A DNA stretch of 64,000 nt from Laccaria trichodermophora (lineage: Eukaryota > Basidiomycota > Agaricomycetes > Agaricales > Hydnangiaceae). A model generated the notes under the pieces. It did no database searches. It saw only the letters and a program-made list of their open reading frames with translations, and was not told the DNA's origin. The first letter of the stretch is position 1; each line of letters starts with the position of its first letter. This document shows positions 56,797-64,000 of the stretch, in pieces. The stretch covers positions 434,001 to 498,000 of the forward strand of contig JACTVC010000024.1 of the NCBI GenBank assembly GCA_018417955.1, written 5' to 3'. Position numbers and translations under genes: made by a program.

Positions 56797-56911
56797 TAAT
56801 TCGCTTTTTTAATCTATATAAAGTTGAAACAACTCAGAGAGCTGCTCTCAATCTCCCCCACTATTCCTTCTTAATTGATATCTTTGGCTTTGTAATCCTC
56901 CTGCCAGTTCT

Positions 56912-57789
56912 ATGCTTCGCCGCTCTGGACACCTTGCCAAGGGGAAGGGAAAACGAGTTGCCAGCCCTACCCCTACCCCTTCCTCATCTGATGATGATAA
57001 CTCTGTCACTGATCAGCCTCCTCCTGCCAAAAAGTGTCTTCGAATCCAGTCACCTGAGCGAGTTAAGACAATGGCACTGGCAAAAGTATCGAAGGCAAGT
57101 TCTTCTTCAAAGGGGTTGGCAGGCTTTGCAGCATTGGTGAACAATGTGAACCTCTCTGCAGCCTGCACAGAGACAAACTGAGGGCTTCGGTCAGGCAGCT
57201 CATCCTCAAGGCATCGTAGCACAAGTGCTAAATCAAGTGCCAAATCGAAGGCAAAGACAGTATGGTTTTTGGTCTCATTGATGTGCTACACTCTAATTTC
57301 TTTCTTGGTTTTCAGGAGCCAGATGTATTTACCATTGGAACTATAGTTTTCCTTGTTGTTGGAATCAAGAAGGTATGGACTATTTCTTTTCAAAATTCTA
57401 CACATTTTAATGTCTTCTGACTTTCCAGAATGACGACGTGGACCATGGCGATGCTTCCAACTTCCACCCTATCTATTCCCTTCACTCACATGTTGATATT
57501 TCATCAGTTGCTCTGACTGGCATGAAGCAGGCTGGGCTCTGCATTATGAGGGACTCAGGATTTGACTTCCACACTACAGACACCTACTCAATGGTTGATG
57601 AGAAGCTTCGTGAACTCTTTCCCCGTCTATTTAACTGGCTATGTGATAGCGAGCCATATGATGCAGAGGGCTCCTCATGGCTCATCTGCATGAAACCCCC
57701 TTATTCACGTAAGTCCCTTGTCATATTTTCTGATGATCAGGCCCTTCCTACTGGTTTCGACATCAGGACTGCATGTCAGCTTGCCAAAG
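56912..57789 (+). pseudogene. Gene C, truncated by a CATACC element
   Basis: It starts MLRRSGHLAKGKGKRVASPT with a Ser/Pro and Lys-rich, NLS-like first exon. A Ser-Lys stretch (SRHRSTSAKSSAKSKAKT) is in a shifted frame or separate exon around 57190-57258. After an intron, EPDVFTIGTIVFLVVGIKK (57318-57374), then another intron (GTATGG..CAG) and a long exon: DHGDASNFHPIYSLHSHVDI, SSVALTGMKQAGLCIMRDSG, LFPRLFNWLCDSEPYDAEGS, SWLICMKPPYSR and LPTGFDI. The coding sequence stops at CQLAK, where CACTTCAGTCACCC of a CATACC element starts at 57790. Copy C' keeps the missing 3' part. No known domain recognised. Confidence 0.6.
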
Positions 57790-58600
57790 CACTTCAGTCA
57801 CCCATTTTAGGGTACCTATGAGGTATATGAATTCTTTGATTTAAGGGTACCTCAATGGTACCCATTCCAGGGTGGTATGTGAGCACCATACCAATACCAT
57901 GGTACCATGGAATGGAAAAACCATACCATATCCCACTCATACCAATACCAAGTTACCATACCATACCATGTCATGTTATACCATACCATATGGTACGATG
58001 TCACTTCATACCATCATACCAAAGGTGTCACAGGGTGTCTGGGGTCCTTTTTTCAAAATATATAAATTATTTCTGCAGGCTGCAATACTGGTCCATTGGG
58101 TGCCATATTTTGTGGGGTGATTCTCCAGGTTTTTCCTGAGATATTAGGCCACAAATTGAGGCCAGATAGTCCAAGCCAGTCAGTTCAAATGGGGATTATC
58201 CTAGCTTTCCCATGCATCAAAGCTGTCAGATGATACATATATCTCCCAGTCCTATCCATTAGAATACACATATAGTCTTGCCAACAACACCATCATACAA
58301 TCTCAATTTTCTTAAAAACTGCAATCATGGAATGAGGTATTGTTGTCCTAAATGTTTGGCCTTTTGTCATAATATTTGGTCCAATTTTATCAAAGCTGAG
58401 TGAATCTATCCAATCCCAAAGTCTAGTTAATTGGAAATGGGATCAAGTCTTGTGTTCTGAGAGTCTTCATTATCAAAATATTATACTATGGTATTGCAGT
58501 CTCATACCATATCATGGTATTGCAATCTCATACCATACCATGGTATTGCCCTCTCATACCATACCATGGTATTGCAATCTCATACCATTGCAATCTCTAA
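57790..58600. mobile_element. CATACC-repeat element (copy 3)
   Basis: It starts CACTTCAGTCACCC, GGGTACCTATGAGG. The first CATACC array is at 57885-58015. Shared block GTGTCTGGGGTCC..CTGCAATACTGGTCC lies at 58037-58110, and the second array, with CATACCATGGTATTGC units, at 58480-58590. It interrupts gene C. The flanking 8 bp (TGCCAAAG) were not found again downstream, so the right border is approximate. 58600-58790 shows nothing further. Confidence 0.65.
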
Positions 58601-58792
58601 CTTAAACCTTCCTGTCAACTAGTATATCCATTCATAATTGTACCATTCTACAATTCTATGAACTAACTACTAACTGTACTTATCATTTCCTACCAGGCAG
58701 CTCATTGATTGTTATTGATATTTCCAAACCTTACCAAGCTTCAAATTGTATCATCTCATGACAATTTCATTCCAACTTTTTTCCCACCAAAC

Positions 58793-61700
58793 CTACCTAT
58801 AATACTTCTGCCTTGACCTCTTACGAGATGTTCCAACATCCAAGTCATCTTCTTCATCATCTTCCAGATCCTCCCACAAATCCTCACTCTCCCATCTCCC
58901 AAAGGCCAGCCCATTATCTGCTACCCTGAATTCATCTGACACTGCCATGGATTCTGTCTCTTCAATAACATTGTTGTTGTCTGCTTCTTCAACATTATAT
59001 GTGCAATTCAACTGTTCATCATCACTTTCCTCTTCATCAACATTTTCTTGTGACAACTCCTTCAATGCAGTCTCCAAATCTTTGACATCAAGTCCCCATC
59101 CTTTCAACATTGGATATGTGCCAGGAATCAGAGACACCTGCTCCCTCCACTGTGCACACAAACTCAGATGTCTTGACTTTCTGATAACCAACTGATGCTC
59201 AATGTCTTCATCCTCTGTAATAAAGAACAGTACTGTTAGATACACTCAAATAGCAATTCAAACAAGCTTACCACACATAAGAATGGCCATATTGATAGCT
59301 TCCCACTCTTCCCTTGACCACTCCTGCAGGGCTGTTCACTCTCGTTTGATTCTAGCCATCTCTTCTGCACATCTCTTGGTTGTCAGCATTCCTTTGATTC
59401 CTTCACGAATCTTCTCATCCCCAAGCCAGCCAGGTATAACCTCACTTTCATTCTCATCTAATCCAACATCCTGCCAGATGTCATCATCCACATCTAGAGC
59501 AAATAAATGCTCCTGATTGATTGGCACAGGGGCTATAGAATTGCCAGGGGCCTTTCCCTGCTGGATTTGCTTTGTCATATCATAGCACATGTCATTGTAC
59601 TTCTTTGCCAATCTAGCAATTGTTGGTTGCTGCCTATTGACTTGTTTCTGGACATGTGAATGTAATTTAGTTTCTATTAAAATAGAAGTCAACAAAGAGT
59701 GAGTGGTCTGTGTTAGATAAACTCCTTACCATTGGAAGTTGTTTGTCGATATGCTCTCTCTAACCTTTCCAATTCAAATTTCTGATTTCTTAAATGATCT
59801 CTGAGTCTTTGTTTAAGAGCCCTGGCATTAAGTTTCAATTGAAGAAACTTATTGCCCATCAAACTTTTCAAATCTTCCTTATCTTTAACCCCCAGCCTTT
59901 TCTTCTTTGTCTTTATATTTGCCTCAATTACACCTTGCTTCTTCATGATTGCTTTACGTGCAGCCAAAACATCCTCCACTGACATATCATCCCCATAGAC
60001 CCCAGAAATTAGCTGGTCATCAAGCCCTCCCAACTCTGTTGTAAAACTTTTCTTTGCAGCATATAAAGCCAAAATTTCCTTAATTGCAACATTTGCAATA
60101 TTCTTTGATTGTCATGCCAAGAGCTTGGTCTGTGCCGCCACTTGCTGCTTCCATTCATTTTCAAGCAAAGAAATTTCCAACCCCAGTTCATTGAGAATCA
60201 ATTCAGCCTCAATTTTTCTTTCCATGCAAGACAACCATTTGCGTTGAAGCCATTTACCCATCATATCAAAAGACTTTTTATCCAGATGCTTGACCTGAGT
60301 ATCAATGGTAAACAGCCGATGATAGAACTATTTGGCTCAGTTATCAGCTTAATTTCACATATACATGAGATAGACACTTACCCCTGCCACACACATTGAA
60401 GGAATTAATAACTTGATAGCACTCCAGAAACGTTCACAACCCTCACCATCAGAGAGGCCAAAACCTTCACATTTACGAGGGTGATAAACAAGTTGGCAGG
60501 GCCACTGGTGTCCATATGCATGGAAAACTGCAAGCGCAAAAAGGATTCTTGCCATGAATTCCTCCAGAAACCCCCAAATTTGGCAACTTCTCTCCAACTG
60601 GCATCCAATGTCATACAAAATTCCAACTGTCAATGATAAAGGCAAATTCATAAACAGCATTTTTATCAATACCAGAGCATAGTATTGGCGTTCTCCAGCA
60701 GTAGTCATGTTTACTAGCCAGAGAACATGGTCATGATGACACAGCATGGCCATAAGACCTGTATCTGCAAAGAACTGTGTGCTGGCTTTAGTTCTTCTCT
60801 CATCTGCTGCAATAAAGGAGGCCAGGCATCCCTCCAAAGCTGAGACAGGGACCTTCATGCCAGGTTCATATGAGTCTTCAGCAGGTTGTTCATCAGATGA
60901 TACATTAGCCTTTTCTTTTCCTTTGGACTTCTCTGGTCAAACTGTTTCAACTAAAGCCTTCATCTCCATTACATATTTCTCAGGCACAAATACTGTATCA
61001 GGATGCAGATTTTCAGGTCCCTTTGCCCCACCTTTTGCAGGGTTTCTTCTTTTGTGAGTAAAACAAGCATCAATGCATACAATGACATCCACCCTTGAAA
61101 TGTACCAGTCATCAGAATCTATTTTTGACCCAATTTAAAAAATCACTTACATAAAATTTGGGTCATGTGGATTATCCCCACCAAAACAGAGAGGGCATCG
61201 CTTCTGCAAGTACTCACTTGGACAAGGAATATCAGAATCAGAGTTTGTAGTATTCTGACTCTCATGAGAATCATCACTAGCATTATCTGCCACTGAAGTA
61301 GGACTAGAAGAAGGTGGAGGTTCATAGTTTTGGTCTACTGTGTCTATATTATCTGATTCAAGTGGAGACCCAGCCTCCTTGAGCCAATTTAGACGACCCT
61401 CATTTATAACCCCAGATATCAAAAGTTCTTTCTGGGAAATGAGATTTCCATACCACTGTAGTGCATTTCCAAAGCGACGCCTTATGGCATCTTTACTCTC
61501 AAGCTTATAAGTGCGAGAACCCAGAAATGCCTCAACCGAGTCACACCATGCAGTAGTGTTCGGAGGTGAACAAACAAAAAGCTCATTTACAAAGTAAAGC
61601 ATATTCAAATCCACAGCTAATGTTGGTCGAAGGGGTGAGGCTGGAAACAAACCCATGGCCAAGAGCTGAAAAGCTGCAGAGCAAGAACAGACTTCCACAG

Positions 61701-61893
61701 AAACAAGTTCTTAGATGGATGTAAATTATTACAAGTTGATATTTTAACAATAAAGCAACTCACTTTCAAAGAACACAGCAATAACATTCATTTTATGCCC
61801 AGTCCCATTGCAAGAGCAATGAGGTAATCTCCTATCTATGTTCCTCAAATTCTCAGACTCCCTCAACAAGCCCAGATAAGGATCCAAAAGTTC
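58793..61893 (-). pseudogene. KDZ (Kyakuja-Dileera-Zisupton) transposase with CxC cluster
   Basis: Read on the minus strand from 61893. A Cys-x-Cys cluster (RRLPHCSCNG .. VCSCSAAFQLLAMG) spans an intron. The next exon (61698-61147) has FPASPLRPTLAVDLNMLYF, PPNTTAWCDSVEAFLGSRTY and QKRCPLCFGG. Then come VIVCIDACFTHKRRNPAKGG (61.1 kb), ASTQFFADTGLMAMLC, VLWLVNMTTAGERQYYALVL, the catalytic-region motifs GILYDIGCQLERS and HAYGHQWPCQLVYHPRKCEG, and FGLSDGEGCERFWSAIKLL. Later exons are Lys/Arg-rich helices (59713-60350), PVPINQEHLFALDVDDDIW (59.5 kb) and an acidic end with RKRSRQKYYR and a stop at 58793. Introns are 50-60 nt. Three in-frame TGA codons (60937-60939, 60112-60114, 59336-59338) stand where CGA is expected; the rest of the frame is intact. 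The 5' end is cut by an element at 61894. It would act in the nucleus as a DDE-type transposase. Confidence 0.88.
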
Positions 61894-62196
61894 GAGGACT
61901 TTACTCTCCCCCACAGATTCCATGTGGACTCCAGATGGACTCCATGGATCCACCTGGAGTCCAGGTGGATTTTAGACAATTTTTTTTTGGTGGTAACCCA
62001 GCCAATTTTTTGTCTAGAATCCATCTGGATTCCAGCTGGAGTCCAGTTGGAGTCCAGTTGCTCCATGTGGACAACATGGACTGCAACATGGACTCCACCT
62101 CAGAACACAGGGACCCAGTGAGACTCCAGCTGGAATCCATATGGATGCATAGCCTTCAATTGTATTACATTATTTATTATATATAAAAAATAAAGT

Positions 62197-62279
62197 GCAT
62201 CAACAAGAATTGAAGACTCAAGCTCACGGAACATAGTGGCCGAGATGACCGCGCAATTAACCATTGAACCACAGAGGCT
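62197..62279 (-). other. tRNA-like module, second copy
   Basis: On the minus strand it begins GCCTCTGTGGTTCAATGG (box A fits TGGTTCAATGG) and ends with TTGAGTCTTCAATTC, close to the TTGAGAGTTCAATTC of the module at 20853. Acceptor-stem pairing is poor. It lies about 310 bp from the element end; the other lies about 335 bp from its end. Confidence 0.4.
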
Positions 62280-62429
62280 TAGATATATAGTGCAAACTAG
62301 CACTATATATCACCCCTGACGCTTGGCACGTTCCGCACGCTGAACACACGTGCTGTTTGCATTGCCACGTCGCCTTCCTTTCTTCCCCCCACCACCATCC
62401 CACACACCATACCCACGACAACACCGCCC

Positions 62430-62714
62430 ATGGCGCCGAAACCATTGTCCAAAGCATCCGCCAAAGCCGCTGCCGACTCACGCAAACGCCAAGCATCGAA
62501 CGCAGACCAGAAACCCATCAAACGAAGTCGACGTGGCACCAAAACCAACAACAACAACACCGACGACAACGTAAATGCGCAAGACGCTGACGCCGCCGTC
62601 GAAAACTCAACAACGAAATCAAGAGGCAGAGGAGCAAAGAAAGCACTAGTAGCTGCATTCTACATCGATGCATTTATGGCAGCTGCCATGGCAAAACTTG
62701 ATCAGCTACCGTGA
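62430..62714 (+). CDS. Short basic protein, NLS-like
   Basis: A 94-residue frame starts MAPKPLSKASAKAAADSRKR, contains SNADQKPIKRSRRGTKT (NLS-like), Asn/Asp-rich and SRGRGAKKA segments, and ends MAAAMAKLDQLP. The SRKRQ-S-ADQ-P-KR pattern is shared with 28506-28721. It is probably the first exon or the remains of a gene carried by the element. Confidence 0.4.
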   Translation: MAPKPLSKASAKAAADSRKRQASNADQKPIKRSRRGTKTNNNNTDDNVNAQDADAAVENSTTKSRGRGAKKALVAAFYIDAFMAAAMAKLDQLP

Positions 62715-63045
62715 ATGAATGAAATGCATTTTCATTCAATACGGCACCTGTTTCATTCAAGATAATTCATTCTGTTTCATTCATTCCTGGCGACGATTTC
62801 ATTCATTCCTGGCAATGATTTCATTCATTTCATTTCATTCTTTCATGGCACCTGTTTCATTCCTTCCTGGCAACGATTTCATTCATTTCTGGCAATGATT
62901 TCATTCATTCCTGGCAATGATTTCATTCATTTCATTTCATTCTTTCACGGCACCTGTTTCATTCATTCCTGGCAATGATTTCATTCATTCACGGCAACTA
63001 CTTCATTTTTTATTTCATTCCACCATGGCAACTGTTTCACTCATT
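62710..63045. repeat. TTTCATTCATTCCTGGCA repeats
   Basis: About 12 irregular units of TTTCATTCATTCCTGGCAAT occur, with variants TTCACGGCACCTG. They are short-period and AT-rich. Plus-strand frames here are artefacts. Confidence 0.75.
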
Positions 63046-63057
63046 GCTTTACAGTGG

Positions 63058-63600
63058 TTGTGCTCACTGTTGGTGACGACGTCAGGCACTGTTTTCAGGG
63101 TCCAGGGCGCATTTCCAAATAAGGAAATATGCGCTTTTTCCAAATGAAAAATAGCAATAAAATAGGGTAAAAATCAGAAAAGAATGGGGGATGGTGCTCA
63201 CTGTTAGTGATGACATCAGGGTCTGTTTTCAGGGTCCAGGGCACATTGACAAATATGGTAGAATAGCTGGAAAATAGCCAAAAAATCAGAAAAAAATGGA
63301 GGATGGTGCTCACTGTTGGTGATGACATTGGGGTTGTTTTCAGGGACCAGGGTGCATTGCCAAATATGGTAATAAATCCAAAAATAGCCAAAAAAATCAG
63401 GAAAAAAATGGCAGGGTGGTGCTCACTATTGGTGATGACATTGGGGTTGTTTTCAGGGTCCGGAGTACATTTCCAAATATGGTAATATATCCAAAAATAG
63501 CCAGAAAATAGCAGAAAATAGCAGAAAATTTGGAAAAACATATGAATGGTGTACAGAACATCAGGCACTGCCTTCAGGGTCCATCCCAAAAGGGAAATAT
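63058..63600. repeat. Minisatellite, 113-134-bp unit, 4 copies
   Basis: Units start at about 63054, 63188, 63301 and 63414 with GTGCTCACTGTTGGTGATGA, then TTTTCAGGGTCCAGGG and CAAATATGGTA, and end in AAAATAGCCAAAAAATC. A last partial unit is at about 63560. TTCTCAGGATCCAG at 4572 resembles this unit. Confidence 0.8.
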
Positions 63601-63660
63601 GACCTGGTTTGACTAAAAGTGAAGAAAAGCAAGATGAGAATGATTTTACCTATCAGGGTC

Positions 63661-63800
63661 CATGTAATGGGATGTTGGGATGATGGTCACATGACCAATT
63701 ACCAAAAATGGTCAAAAAATGAAAGTTGTAGCCCTACACTGTAGCTTCCTGAATCTGTTTGAATTATGTTCTGAAGTGCTCCCATTGTGGAGATATGAGG
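63661..63800. repeat. Block shared with 21810-21960
   Basis: GGTCACATGACCAATT, GAAAGTTGTAGCCCTACACT and CATTGTGGAGATATG match 21830-21950 in the same orientation with a moderate number of differences. It joins the two GAGGWCTTTAC-ended elements into one family. Confidence 0.7.
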
Positions 63801-63809
63801 TTAAGGAAT

Positions 63810-64000
63810 TTCAAAAGCGTTGTAGTGTGCGCTTTTTCATTAGAAAAGTTTGTATTGTCTGCTTTTTGAGACTACAAAAGTTTGTAGTGTGTGCTTTTTC
63901 ATTAGAAAAGTTTGTAGTATCTGCTTTTTGAGACTACAAAAGTTTGTAGTGTGTGCTTTTTCATTAGAAAAGTTTGTAGTATCTGCTTTTTGAGACTACA
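63810..64000. repeat. ACTACAAAAGTTTGTAGT satellite, runs off window
   Basis: About 62-bp units combine GACTACAAAAGTTTGTAGTG, TGTGCTTTTTCATTAG and AAAAGTTTGTAGTATCTGC. Each includes a nearly perfect palindrome. This is the same satellite as 4745-5395. Confidence 0.8.

Larger units (their letters stand above)
61894..64000. mobile_element. Element with GAGGACTTTAC end, runs off window
   Basis: The left end GAGGACTTTACTCTCCCCC is a variant of the GAGGTCTTTACC terminus. CCAGATGGACTCCATG and CAGCTGGAGTCCAG words follow to 62145, then AT-rich DNA, a tRNA-like module, a short basic reading frame, CATTCATT repeats, a minisatellite, and a block shared with 21810-21960. It interrupts the 5' end of the KDZ gene. 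The right end lies outside the window or was not recognised, so the extent is uncertain. Confidence 0.55.

Overview
The window is fungal nuclear DNA, almost certainly from an agaricomycete (mushroom-forming basidiomycete). The evidence is introns of about 50 nt with GT..AG ends, a KDZ (Kyakuja-Dileera-Zisupton) transposase, a CxC5/CxC6-type cysteine-cluster protein, a Plavaka-like fragment, a BTB/POZ gene of the basidiomycete type, and a dense pile of decayed transposons. The sequence alone does not identify the species. I see no bacterial signals, rRNA or CRISPR array.

Layout. 0-5.4 kb: a decayed pogo-type transposase between CATACC-repeat elements, then a satellite of ACTACAAA palindromes. 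5.5-12.0 kb: a 6.5-kb non-coding element whose core is a 4.8-kb near-perfect inverted repeat. 12.1-20.5 kb: degenerate copies of three genes called here C', A' and B', interrupted by mobile elements. 20.5-30 kb: repeats, an unrecognised multi-exon minus-strand gene and small elements. 31.0-32.8 kb: a complete 1.7-kb element with an 8-bp target duplication. 34.3-36.4 kb: a decayed PIF1/Helitron-type helicase joined to a thiol-protease-like domain. 37.0-39.1 kb: a gene broken by a shortened relative of the palindromic element. 39.1-41.5 kb: a hAT element with an 8-bp duplication that also carries an Spt5-like (KOW) fragment. 42.8-51.7 kb: a Plavaka fragment, gene A2 (split by a 1.7-kb element), gene A and gene B (CxC5/CxC6). 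53.1-57.8 kb: a BTB gene, a divergent integrase-core transposase and gene C. 58.8-61.9 kb: the KDZ transposase. 61.9-64 kb: the start of another repeat-rich element.

Genes A, B and C recur in the same order and strand (C'-A'-B' on the left), which suggests a mobile multi-gene unit related to KDZ elements. The two copies of B and A also show how the DNA decays: several stop codons in the dead copy lie where the better copy has a CpG, and other transposases here carry in-frame TGA where an arginine CGA is expected. This looks like methyl-CpG or RIP-like deamination.

The most unusual theme is a set of transposon families whose ends are packed with short, often self-complementary words, a different word in each family. 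One family has unequal ends (CAGTACTTTACC and GAGGTCTTTACC), makes 8-bp target duplications and has repeatedly landed in GA-rich acidic-coding tracts of the A genes.
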